A DNA stretch of 64,000 nucleotides from Lysobacterales bacterium. GTDB lineage: Bacteria; Pseudomonadota; Gammaproteobacteria; Xanthomonadales; SZUA-5. Positions 7,977 through 15,926 of this stretch are shown here, in pieces; the stretch's first letter is position 1; every line of letters starts with the position of its first letter. The stretch covers positions 16,553 through 80,552 of the forward strand of contig JALHRS010000019.1 in NCBI GenBank assembly GCA_022841325.1, in the 5' to 3' direction. A model generated the notes under the pieces. The model did no database searches. It had not been told where the DNA came from and was given only the letters and a program-made list of their open reading frames with translations. A program made the position numbers and the translations under genes.

Positions 7977-9192
7977 CGTCCTGGGCCAGAGGCTCGATGC
8001 GTTTGCGATACAGCTGCAGATTGCTGTCATTGCGGCGGTGGCGGTAACCAATGCCAAAGTCCAGCGGCTTCGGGTCGCCCTGCGCGTAGGCCGCGCGCAA
8101 GCCAGGCTGCTGCCAGTTGTTGAACAGCGCGATCGGCGAGCCGTAGCGGCCGTACAGCGTGGCCTGCCACAGCGCCGGGCGGAACCACAGGTGCGGAATG
8201 CCGGAATCGTCCTGCAATACCAGGTCGCTGCGATCGAGGATCAGCTTGCGCACCAGCGAGAAATAGGGCTTGTACATCAGATACGAGGCGCTCTTCAGAT
8301 AGGTCGCCTGCGGATCGAAATCGGTAATGTAGTCCAGGTACTGCGGCGTGCGCCGGAGCCCGCCATCACCAAGGTCGGCCGCGAAGTACTGGATCCGCCG
8401 GAAGCCCGCATCCTGCGGCAGAAAGTAGTCGATCTCGACCCCGGCGATGGCGCCCTGCGGCGGCCTGGCCACCAGTGCGGCATCGGCCCGACACAGCTGT
8501 CCGGACGGGGTCAGCAGCACGAAACGGACGTCGAACACGGCATAGCCCGCTTCCGCCAGGAACACGAACAGGATCGGCGTGACCCCGGAAAAACGGCTGC
8601 GACGCAGGTCAACGGTCAGATCGTTGGTGCGGAAGAAACTGAATGACAGGATGGCGTACAGCGAACGCCGCACTTCGGCCAGGCCGTCCTTGATCTCCTG
8701 CGGCCGTAGCCCGGTGAAATCGGGGACCGCGCCGATCGGTTCCAGGCCGGTCAGGACCGAACTCTGCGCATCCGGGAACAGCGTCAGCAGATAAAGGGCA
8801 TCAGGACCGCTGAAGGGATAGTAGATCCGCTTCGGCGAGTCTTCCGGCGCGCCGAGTTCTGCTCGGGCAAAGCGGGCGACAGGCTCGATCTGGGTCTGGC
8901 GCAGCTTGGCGAAGCTCTGCCCCAGCGTTTGCCGATGGCTCTCCAGAGCCTCGGCATCGATGCGGTCGGCCAGTTCCGACTCCAGCGGCGCCCGCAGACC
9001 GGCCAGTATCCGGGCGGTATCGTTCAGAGCACCACGATTCCATTCCGGTTCCGGACTGGCGCCCGGGCACAGATCCAGCGCCGACGCCGCGCTGCTGATC
9101 AGCAGGCCCAGCACGGCCAGCAGCAGGCTTAGGCGCGAGACTGGCAGTGGCGATCGGCGTGTCGGGCGTGCAAGTTCGGCAGCTGAGTTCAA
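7963..9192 (-). CDS. Secreted protein of unknown function
   Basis: I do not recognise the family. The protein has a clear signal peptide (VSRLSLLLAVLGLLISSAASA) followed by a mature domain of about 370 residues. It is rich in aromatic residues and has a distinctive stretch, IYYPFSGPDALYLLTLFPDA, about 100 residues into the mature part. Its last codons overlap the serine hydrolase start, so the two are likely co-translated and may work together outside the cytoplasm. The start is uncertain: TTG 9192 overlaps the permease stop (TTGA) and gives a sensible signal peptide, while the longer frame to 9390 lies inside the permease gene. Confidence 0.7.
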   Translation of the reverse strand: MNSAAELARPTRRSPLPVSRLSLLLAVLGLLISSAASALDLCPGASPEPEWNRGALNDTARILAGLRAPLESELADRIDAEALESHRQTLGQSFAKLRQTQIEPVARFARAELGAPEDSPKRIYYPFSGPDALYLLTLFPDAQSSVLTGLEPIGAVPDFTGLRPQEIKDGLAEVRRSLYAILSFSFFRTNDLTVDLRRSRFSGVTPILFVFLAEAGYAVFDVRFVLLTPSGQLCRADAALVARPPQGAIAGVEIDYFLPQDAGFRRIQYFAADLGDGGLRRTPQYLDYITDFDPQATYLKSASYLMYKPYFSLVRKLILDRSDLVLQDDSGIPHLWFRPALWQATLYGRYGSPIALFNNWQQPGLRAAYAQGDPKPLDFGIGYRHRRNDSNLQLYRKRIEPLAQDDASP

Positions 9193-10535
9193 CGGTGGGT
9201 TTCCGGGGCATGGTGGCGCAAGGGCCAGTATCCAACAAAGGCCACGGCGATGGAGGCCAGCGACAACAAGACCGCCTGGGGCTGATTGGCCGTCAGAAAC
9301 ACCACCATCCAGCTGTTGAGCGCCAGAAACAGCAAACCAGCGGTCCAGCCGAAGGGGGCGCGAAAGGGTCGCGGCCGATCCGGCTCGCACCAGCGTTCAC
9401 GCAGAAAGCCGACGATCACGGCGATATTGAACAGCGTCAGGGAAACGCCGATGAAATTGACCACGAACTCGAAGCTGGCGGTCAGCAACAGCAGCGTGAT
9501 CAGCAGCCACTGAAAAGCGATCGCGTGTCGGGGCGAACCACCGCTGTGACGACGCCCGAACACCGCGAACGGCCGCCAGTCATCAGCCATCGCCGCCAGC
9601 ACGCGCGGTCCTGCCAGCACCATGGCACTGACCGTCGAGATCAGCGTGAACGCGATGGCCCCACCCACGATCATGCCGCCGGCCTCGCCGAACAGCGCAC
9701 GCCCGGCCAGAAAACCCACGGCCAGCTCATTCTCGACCGACATCGTCCCCGGATTCACCCGCACCAGATCGGCGAAGGGCACCAGTCGCAGAAAGGCCCA
9801 GTTGACGGCCACATAGAGCAGGGTCACCAGAGCGGTGCTGGCCAGCAGCGCCAGCGGCAGATTGCGCTGCGGATTGCGCACCTCGCCGGCCACGTACAAG
9901 GCCGCGTTCCAGCCCAGATAGGCGTAGGTCACATAGACCAGGGACACGGCAAAGGCCGGATCAAATACGGTGGCGGCCAGATCCGTCTGCACCAGAGCAC
10001 GTTCGGGCGCCACCAGCAGCGCGGCCACAACGATTCCGAGCATGACCATAATCTTGAAGGCCGTGGTGATCACCTGGAATCCGGCGCCGATCTCCACGCG
10101 CAACAGGTGCAGGGCGCTGATCAGGCTGACCAGCAGCAGGGCCACAGCGGTCGGCGCCTGTGCAGCCGGCGGCCAGAGCTTGCCGAAATAGGCGGCAAAA
10201 GCCAGCGCTGCAGCGGCGATCGGGCCGGCAAACCCGGCCACCACCGAGATCCAGCCGGCCAGGAATCCGGCGGCCGGATGAAACAACTGGGTCAGCAGCA
10301 TGTATTCGCCGCCCGAGCGTGGTCTTCCAGCGCCGAGCTCGGCGTAGCAGAGCGCGCCTGCCAGCGCCGACAGCCCCCCGAGCACCCACAGCAACAGGAT
10401 GGCGCGCTCGTCGGGCAAGGCGTGCACCTGATAGCTCAGCGTGGAAAACACGCCGGTGCCGATCATGTTGGCGACCACGATGGCGCTGGCGCTCCAAAGA
10501 CCCAGGCGGCGCAGTACGGGCGTGGTTTCAGGCAA
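9189..10535 (-). CDS. APC superfamily amino acid permease
   Basis: This is an inner-membrane amino acid transporter of the APC superfamily with about 12 hydrophobic segments. The first helix holds the family motif SAIVVANMIGTGVF (substrate-binding GTG), and YAYLGWNAALYVAGEVRNPQRN is typical of helices 6-7. The substrate cannot be assigned. The start is doubtful: GTG 10610 lies inside a REP hairpin, so I use TTG 10535, shortly before VLRRLGLWSAS. It is followed by the secreted-protein gene with no gap and preceded by about 200 bases of repeat separating it from the murL-like gene. Confidence 0.88.
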   Translation of the reverse strand: MPETTPVLRRLGLWSASAIVVANMIGTGVFSTLSYQVHALPDERAILLLWVLGGLSALAGALCYAELGAGRPRSGGEYMLLTQLFHPAAGFLAGWISVVAGFAGPIAAAALAFAAYFGKLWPPAAQAPTAVALLLVSLISALHLLRVEIGAGFQVITTAFKIMVMLGIVVAALLVAPERALVQTDLAATVFDPAFAVSLVYVTYAYLGWNAALYVAGEVRNPQRNLPLALLASTALVTLLYVAVNWAFLRLVPFADLVRVNPGTMSVENELAVGFLAGRALFGEAGGMIVGGAIAFTLISTVSAMVLAGPRVLAAMADDWRPFAVFGRRHSGGSPRHAIAFQWLLITLLLLTASFEFVVNFIGVSLTLFNIAVIVGFLRERWCEPDRPRPFRAPFGWTAGLLFLALNSWMVVFLTANQPQAVLLSLASIAVAFVGYWPLRHHAPETHR

Positions 10536-10600
10536 GCAGGAGGTCCGGCAAGGGGCAATCAGGGCAGTATGCCGATCTGGACGGCTCGCGCGTAATGGTG

Positions 10601-10680
10601 GTGGGAGCACTCGCGGCTGAAGCCGCTCCCACGGGTCGCGGATCGCCCTCTGTGGGAGCGGGCTCTGCCCGCGAGCTCAT
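10601..10680. repeat. REP hairpins upstream of the permease
   Basis: Two REP-type units follow each other: 10601-10632 (ending GAAGCCGCTCCCAC) and 10651-10680 (GTGGGAGCGGGCTCTGCCC then GCGAG). They are of the same class as those at 1.8-2.05 and 4.19 kb. They lie between the murL-like gene and the permease and may stabilise or attenuate transcripts. Confidence 0.8.
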
Positions 10681-10746
10681 CTTGCCTGGTCAGCCCAGCT
10701 TGTCACGCGGCGCCTGCGGCTCAACGTGACCTACAAACAACGTGAG

Positions 10747-12081
10747 CTACAACAGCGAGCGCAGTCGCTCCGGAACCCGATGCTCGGTCGAGGGCTGCAA
10801 CATCGGCGCCATCGTCAGTGCCGAGGCATCGATCCGGGGCAGGATCTGTTGCTGGAAACGCTGCACGATCAAGTCTTCACGCCAGTCGGCGCGTTCGCAC
10901 AGCGCCAGCAGGGCGGCGCGCGACTCGCGGCCTTCGCCCACGCACTCGAAGGGCTTGGTCGCACCGAACTCGAGCAGGGCGTCGAAACCGTCGATCTGCT
11001 CACCTTCATCCAGCAGATTGCGGCCGAAAATGGCCAGCAGTGCCGGCTTGCTCATGAACGGCGCCAGCGCCAGAAACACGAAGCGACACTTCGGGCATTC
11101 GCCGCACCAGCGCGAGGACGGCCGGGCGCCAAGGATGCGGAAGTTGCGGTTGCAGCTGGAAAACAGCGAGTGATAGCGGGTCAGACGGGCAAAGCGCTCG
11201 GTCACGGCCAGTTCCGACAGCGGTCGCAGCAACGAGTAGTAACCCAGATCTGCAGCCACATGCGCCTGCAGATAGTCGGCAAACAGCGACTCGAAGCGCA
11301 GGCTCTTGCTCCATTGATGGTTGATGTCCAGCTCGTTTTCGCTGAAGTTGCCGACGCTGGCAGAGGCCTCGTTCGAAAACACGATCTCGTCATAGCCGTA
11401 GAGCAGTGCCGCCAGCACCAGAATCGCCGAGTTGATCGCCGTCACCGGGATATGGCCATTCCAGGCGCCCTGGCGATTGAGTTCGAACAGTTCCGGAGCG
11501 ATGGCTCTGTCAATATTGAGTAGCGGCTGCCCGGTGGCCTGGGCGCAGGCGCGGATCAGATCGGAACGACCGATCCAGACCACGGCAAAGGCCTCGCCGG
11601 CCTGCTTCAGGGTTTCGATGCTGACCAGGGAATCCTTGCCGCCACCGATGGGCACCAGTGCTCGCCTGGGCAAGCCAAGCTCAGCCGCTGCCGGCGCCGC
11701 AGCCGCATCCCGGGGAAAGCGGATCCGGGCGCGCAGATCCAGTCCGTTCTGATGGGCAAATTCGCCGAGGCCATGCAGATAGGTTTCGTTGAGCAGATCG
11801 GCCAGCGCCGGGTCCGGCTGGGTGCCGGCAAACTCGATGCGTTCGGGCACCAGCGCCTTGTAGTAGCTGACCCCGGCAATCCCGTGCAGCAACCGCAGCG
11901 CCTGCGCAAAAGCCTGCTCGCGACCGACCGGCACGCGGGCCGGGGCGCCGGGAAAGCGGATGCGCTCGACCATCGGCGGGCCGTCGTCAAAGGCATAGCC
12001 CAGCGTGACCTCGCCGTCGGCATACGCGGCCTCGGTCAGGCGAAAGACCTCGGCGTATGGGCGGGTGGAAGTCGGGCTCAT
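10747..12081 (-). CDS. murL: Probable UDP-MurNAc-L-Ala-L-Glu epimerase (MurL)
   Basis: The sequence is a PP-loop ATP-dependent protein: PIGGGKDSLVSIETLKQAG (about residues 160-180) matches the SGGxDS pyrophosphatase loop, and WCGECPKCRFVFLALAPF (about 330-350) is a distinctive Cys cluster. The overall plan and length (444 residues) fit MurL of Xanthomonas. That enzyme uses ATP to epimerise the terminal L-Glu of UDP-MurNAc-L-Ala-L-Glu, replacing glutamate racemase in peptidoglycan synthesis. In Xanthomonas it works with the L-Glu-adding ligase MurD2, which is not beside it here. The start is ATG 12081 (MSPTSTRPY), because upstream codons lie in a tandem repeat. The neighbouring LysC-LysA fusion also feeds peptidoglycan (meso-DAP). 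I am confident of the PP-loop and fairly confident of the MurL assignment. Confidence 0.72.
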   Translation of the reverse strand: MSPTSTRPYAEVFRLTEAAYADGEVTLGYAFDDGPPMVERIRFPGAPARVPVGREQAFAQALRLLHGIAGVSYYKALVPERIEFAGTQPDPALADLLNETYLHGLGEFAHQNGLDLRARIRFPRDAAAAPAAAELGLPRRALVPIGGGKDSLVSIETLKQAGEAFAVVWIGRSDLIRACAQATGQPLLNIDRAIAPELFELNRQGAWNGHIPVTAINSAILVLAALLYGYDEIVFSNEASASVGNFSENELDINHQWSKSLRFESLFADYLQAHVAADLGYYSLLRPLSELAVTERFARLTRYHSLFSSCNRNFRILGARPSSRWCGECPKCRFVFLALAPFMSKPALLAIFGRNLLDEGEQIDGFDALLEFGATKPFECVGEGRESRAALLALCERADWREDLIVQRFQQQILPRIDASALTMAPMLQPSTEHRVPERLRSLL

Positions 12082-12105
12082 GCGCGGATCTCGGAGATGG
12101 GGCAA

Positions 12106-12297
12106 GGGGAACGGGGCACGGGGCACGGGAGTTGCGGGGAATATGGGACCTCAGGCTCTGCGCTCTTCCCCTGCCCCCTGCCCCTTGCCCCCTGCCCCGC
12201 TGGGGAACGGGGCACGGGGCACGGGAGTTGCGGGGAATATGGGATCTCAGGGTCTGCGCTCTTCCCCTGCCCCCTGCCCCTTGCCCCCTGCCCCGCT
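12106..12297. repeat. Tandem duplication of a 96-bp G-rich/C-rich unit
   Basis: Two copies of a unit of about 96 bp start at 12106 and 12202. Each begins GGGGAACGGGGCACGGGGCA, has a central TTGCGGGGAATATGGGA, and ends in a CCCCTGCCCC array. Only a few bases differ between the copies. Similar C-rich halves occur at 191-228 and about 63.78-63.83 kb, and a related foldback lies inside mutS. The unit separates the murL-like gene from the LysC-LysA fusion, and short frames through it are artefacts. Confidence 0.88.
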
Positions 12298-12306
12298 CTT
12301 GCAAGC

Positions 12307-14907
12307 TCAAATGGAATCGTCATAGACCTCTCGCACCAGACCACGCAGGTTGTAGTTGGAAGCCATGGAAGCGCCGTAGGCACCGGCATTGGCAATCAGC
12401 ACCACATCGCCCTCGGCAGACGCCGGCAGCAGCCGATCGCGTCCCAGGATATCGCCCGATTCGCAGATCGGCCCGACCACCTGCCAGCGTCCGGCGGCGG
12501 GTTCATCGAGGCGGCTGAGATTGACGATTTCGTGCCAGGCCTCGTACAGCGCCGGACGCAACAGGGTATGCATGCCGGCATCGATGCCCAGGAACTGGGC
12601 GCCACTCTTGCGCTTGGTCTGATTGACCCGTGCCAGCAGCACGCCGGCCTCGGCCACCAGATAGCGTCCAGGTTCTATCCACAACTGGTAGCGCGGATAC
12701 ATGGCCTTGACCTCGGCCAGTGCGGCGTCTAGTTCGCCCAGGTCCAGCGCCGGCTCGCCGGGCTCATGCGGTACACCCAGGCCGCCACCGATATCCACAA
12801 AGCGCAGCGCCGGAAAACGCTCGGCCAGCGCCGCCAGATCCGAGTACACCGATTTCCAGTGGCCGACATCGAAGATGCCACTGCCGAGGTGGGCATGCAG
12901 GCCGACGATGATCGCACCGGCGCGGCGGGCGCTGGCGACGGCCTGCTCCAGATCGGCCAGACCGATGCCGAACTTGCTCTTCTCGCCGCCGGTCTTGACC
13001 TTGTCGTGGTGGCCTAGGCCGCGTCCCAGATCGAAGCGCAGCAGAATCTCGCGGCCGTCCCAGAGCTCGGCCCAGTCATCGAGCAGGGCCAGATTGTCGA
13101 CGGTGACATGAACCCCGAGTTCGAGCGCCTGCTGGTACTCGGCGCGCGCCGCAAAATTCGGTGTGAACAGGATCTGGTCCAGCGGCAGCTCGGGCAGCGA
13201 CTGGCGTATGTGGGCCAGTTCGCCGCTGGAGACGCACTCCATGCCGAAACCCAGGGCCGCCAGCCGCCGCAGTATCCGCGGATGCGGATTGGCCTTGATG
13301 GCGTAGTAACGGCGATCGACCGCGCCGAGATCCAGCAAACCCTGAGCCCGCGCGCGGATCACGCTGTCGGCGTAGACATAGGTCGGCGTGCCGGCGCCAG
13401 CGTGATCCAGCAGCGCCGGTCTGACGCCATGCCACCAGCTGGGCTGCGGTGCCGGCCGCAGGCCTTCGAGCTCGCGCCAGGCCGGTCCGAACACCGGATC
13501 ACCCTCGGCACCGGTCAGGCGGGCGCGCACCAGCAGGGCATGCAGACTGGGAACCACGCCGTCGGCATCAGCCGCGTCGATGACGAAGGTCAGATTCAGA
13601 TTGTTGGAGGATTGCGATACCAGATGCACCCGCCGGGCACCGACCTCGGCCAGCAGTTCGCTCAAACGATGCATCATGCCGCGCATGCCACGCCCCACCA
13701 GCGTGACCGCGGCACAGGGCGCGATCACCTTGACCCGGCAGACCTGGGCCAGATCGCTGCACAGCGCCTCCAGGGTGCCGGCATCCAGCAGGTTGTCGCT
13801 GGGATCCAGCGACACGGTCACATTGGTCTCGGCCGAGCCGATCAGATCCACCGACAGTCCATGGCGCTTGAAGATGCCGAAGACATCCGCCAGGAAACCC
13901 ACCTGTTGCCACATGCCGATGGATTCCATCGACACCAGGGTGATGCCGTTGCGCATCGAGATCGCCTTGACGCTGGGCGCGCCCGCGGCTGATTCGGCGC
14001 TGATCTCGGTGCCTGGAAAATCCGGGCGCTCGGTGTCCTTGATCCACAGGGGCACGCGCACCTCGCGCACCGGAGCGATCGCGCGCGGGTGCAGCACCTT
14101 GGCGCCGGTGGTGGCGATCTCCTGGGCCTCGTCGTAGTCCAGCTGCCGCAGCAGGCGGGCATCGGGAACCAGCCGCGGATTGGCGCTGAACATGCCCGGC
14201 ACATCAGTCCAGATCTCGACCCGATCGGCACCGAGCAACGCGCCGAAATAGCTGGCCGAGGTGTCCGATCCGCCACGCCCCAGCAACACCGTATCGCCCT
14301 GCGGCTGGCGCGCGATGAAGCCCTGAGTGATGAACAGCGAGCCACGCGCTCGCAGATCATCCCGAATGGCGACACTCGGGCGCGGATCGCAGATGGCGCT
14401 CAGATAGCGCGACCAGTCGGTCTGGATCGCCTGTTCGCGACTGGTCAGGTAGTCGCGCGCATCCAGCCACTGCAAATCCAGACCCAGACTGGCCAGAAAG
14501 CGTGCGCCGATGGTGCTGGACCAGAGTTCGCCCTGGGCCAGCAGTTCGGCCTGCCAGGCAAAAGCCCCCGAGGCCGCACGCACATCGCTGACCAGCCGCC
14601 GCAGCGCATCCACGCGAGGATTCAGAAACTCGCTGGCCAGACCAAGCTCGAGCGCAAAGCCGCGATGGCGCTCGATCAGGGCCTCGGCTCCAGCAGCCAT
14701 TGCCGCGGCATCGCCGTGCTGCGCGGCCATGGCCTTGAGCGCATCGGTGACCCCGGACAGGGCCGAGACCACCGTCAGCACCTGCAGGCCTTCGTTCTGG
14801 CGAGCACTCATCAGGCGCCCGATGTTCTCCCAGCGATGCCGCCTGGACACGCTGGTGCCTCCGAATTTCAGGACTACCCAGCGCGAATCAGCGGCAGCAG
14901 AAATCAC
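12307..14907 (-). CDS. lysAC: Bifunctional aspartate kinase / diaminopimelate decarboxylase
   Basis: This is a fusion of the first and last enzymes of lysine synthesis. The N-terminal half is aspartate kinase (VLKFGGTSVS near residue 15; LLGRGGSDTSASYF; two ACT regulatory domains at about 320-460). The C-terminal half, from about residue 480, is PLP-dependent diaminopimelate decarboxylase (YYAIKANPHP with the PLP Lys; HLGSGIFD; GGGLGVPHEPGE). The kinase starts the Asp pathway to DAP, Lys, Met and Thr, and the decarboxylase converts meso-DAP to Lys. The same fusion is known from Xanthomonas and relatives, which supports the placement. GTG 14907 is preferred to TTG 14913 because GAGGG lies 8 bases upstream. 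The ACT domains suggest feedback by an end-product amino acid. Confidence 0.93.
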   Translation of the reverse strand: MISAAADSRWVVLKFGGTSVSRRHRWENIGRLMSARQNEGLQVLTVVSALSGVTDALKAMAAQHGDAAAMAAGAEALIERHRGFALELGLASEFLNPRVDALRRLVSDVRAASGAFAWQAELLAQGELWSSTIGARFLASLGLDLQWLDARDYLTSREQAIQTDWSRYLSAICDPRPSVAIRDDLRARGSLFITQGFIARQPQGDTVLLGRGGSDTSASYFGALLGADRVEIWTDVPGMFSANPRLVPDARLLRQLDYDEAQEIATTGAKVLHPRAIAPVREVRVPLWIKDTERPDFPGTEISAESAAGAPSVKAISMRNGITLVSMESIGMWQQVGFLADVFGIFKRHGLSVDLIGSAETNVTVSLDPSDNLLDAGTLEALCSDLAQVCRVKVIAPCAAVTLVGRGMRGMMHRLSELLAEVGARRVHLVSQSSNNLNLTFVIDAADADGVVPSLHALLVRARLTGAEGDPVFGPAWRELEGLRPAPQPSWWHGVRPALLDHAGAGTPTYVYADSVIRARAQGLLDLGAVDRRYYAIKANPHPRILRRLAALGFGMECVSSGELAHIRQSLPELPLDQILFTPNFAARAEYQQALELGVHVTVDNLALLDDWAELWDGREILLRFDLGRGLGHHDKVKTGGEKSKFGIGLADLEQAVASARRAGAIIVGLHAHLGSGIFDVGHWKSVYSDLAALAERFPALRFVDIGGGLGVPHEPGEPALDLGELDAALAEVKAMYPRYQLWIEPGRYLVAEAGVLLARVNQTKRKSGAQFLGIDAGMHTLLRPALYEAWHEIVNLSRLDEPAAGRWQVVGPICESGDILGRDRLLPASAEGDVVLIANAGAYGASMASNYNLRGLVREVYDDSI

Positions 14908-15043
14908 GGGCAATGCCCTCTGGAATGATCAGATCGCGCTATGATGCACCGCAGCGAAGGCGATGGGCTATGAAGTTGTTGCAACGCGGTATCGGGGTAG
15001 TTGCGACCGTCCGTCGGACCGTTCGGTTTTGCTTCAGGTTTCG

Positions 15044-15072
15044 TTGACAGGACCGCAGTCGGCCAGTAACCT
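15044..15072 (+). promoter_or_regulatory. Sigma-70-like promoter of the first VPAP-tailed protein gene
   Basis: A perfect TTGACA (15044-15049), a 17-base spacer and TAACCT (15067-15072) lie about 60 bases before the start codon at 15133. The second VPAP-tailed gene has the same arrangement at 49599-49627. Confidence 0.55.
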
Positions 15073-15132
15073 TCGCATCGCTATGCGTCCAGCGCACCCT
15101 TTGCCTGCTGCCGTCATCAAGGAATCAAAACA

Positions 15133-15792
15133 ATGAAAATGCGCACCATCCTCATCGCTGCTGCCATCACTGCCGCGCTCGCGCCGGCTCTCGCCATCGC
15201 CAAGAACCCGACCCTGGGTCGTGGTGTGCACGGTACCGCCCGCGCTGGCGCTCCGGACGGCGTGGCCACGTCGAACTTCATCGTTAACCTCGGCGGCATC
15301 AACACCGATGCGCTGTGCGGCAATGCCGCCACCCCGGGCGCCGGCAACACCGTTGTCTCGGTCAACCTCGGCAAGAATGCGGTTGTCACCGGTGTCGGTG
15401 GCGTGGGTTCGTACACCTCGTTCACGCCGAGCTGGCGCTCGGAAGTCACCGCGATCTTCCGCGGCAATGACCCGCTGCAGTCGATCCAGCTGGGCTTCTC
15501 GAACGATGACAGCGCAGGTGTGGCCAATTACAACATCCCGGTGATCGATCTGACCGGTCAGTCGCTGTCGAACATCAACACCGGCAACGCCGGCGTGTTG
15601 AACATCGAGCTGTGCGAAACCTTCGCCGATGGCACCGTCAGCCCGGATGCGACCTTTGCCGCCGGTGCCAATCTGCAGATTGCTTACTACGTCCCGGCCG
15701 TTCCGGCCCCGGCGATGAGCACCTGGAGCATGCTGGCCATGCTGCTGGGCTTCGGTCTGGTTGGTGGTCTGGCGATCCGTCGCTTCTCCTGA
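15133..15792 (+). CDS. Small secreted protein with VPAP / transmembrane / Arg C-terminal sorting-like tail
   Basis: The protein has a signal peptide (MKMRTILIAAAITAALAPALA), a Gly/Ala/Asn-rich mature domain of about 165 residues and a C-terminal tripartite tail. The tail is a VPAPAMSTW motif, one hydrophobic helix and a basic end (IRRFS). This layout resembles the exosortase/rhombosortase-type CTERM tails (PEP-, IPTL-CTERM), so the protein may be processed and surface-attached or released. The mature part matches no family I know. A second protein with the same plan is encoded at 49.7 kb. The gene is monocistronic, with a good promoter and a strong terminator at 15833-15862. Confidence 0.85.
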   Translation: MKMRTILIAAAITAALAPALAIAKNPTLGRGVHGTARAGAPDGVATSNFIVNLGGINTDALCGNAATPGAGNTVVSVNLGKNAVVTGVGGVGSYTSFTPSWRSEVTAIFRGNDPLQSIQLGFSNDDSAGVANYNIPVIDLTGQSLSNINTGNAGVLNIELCETFADGTVSPDATFAAGANLQIAYYVPAVPAPAMSTWSMLAMLLGFGLVGGLAIRRFS

Positions 15793-15832
15793 GTAAAGCC
15801 TCTGGCGACCTTCGGGTCGCCATAAGCTCCGA

Positions 15833-15862
15833 GACGCCCGCCTAGTGCGGGCGTCTTGCTTT
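15833..15862 (+). terminator. Intrinsic terminator after the first VPAP-tailed gene
   Basis: The stem GACGCCCGC / GCGGGCGTC with a 5-base loop is followed by TTGCTTT. A smaller hairpin (GGCGACC TTCG GGTCGCC) lies just before it at about 15804-15821. Confidence 0.85.
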
Positions 15863-15926
15863 CAGCGGCAGCAAAGTCCAGTCTGTTCGGCCGTCCATCT
15901 GCAGGGCCGAGCGAGGGCCCGATGCC

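Noticed and set aside
9147..10595. A 482-residue plus-strand frame opposite the permease
   Set aside because: It is rich in Gln, His and Gly, the usual signature of an antisense frame to a membrane protein, and has no recognisable domain.
12106..12297. Possible CRISPR array
   Set aside because: There are only two copies of a 96-bp unit with no unique spacers, so it is a tandem duplication.
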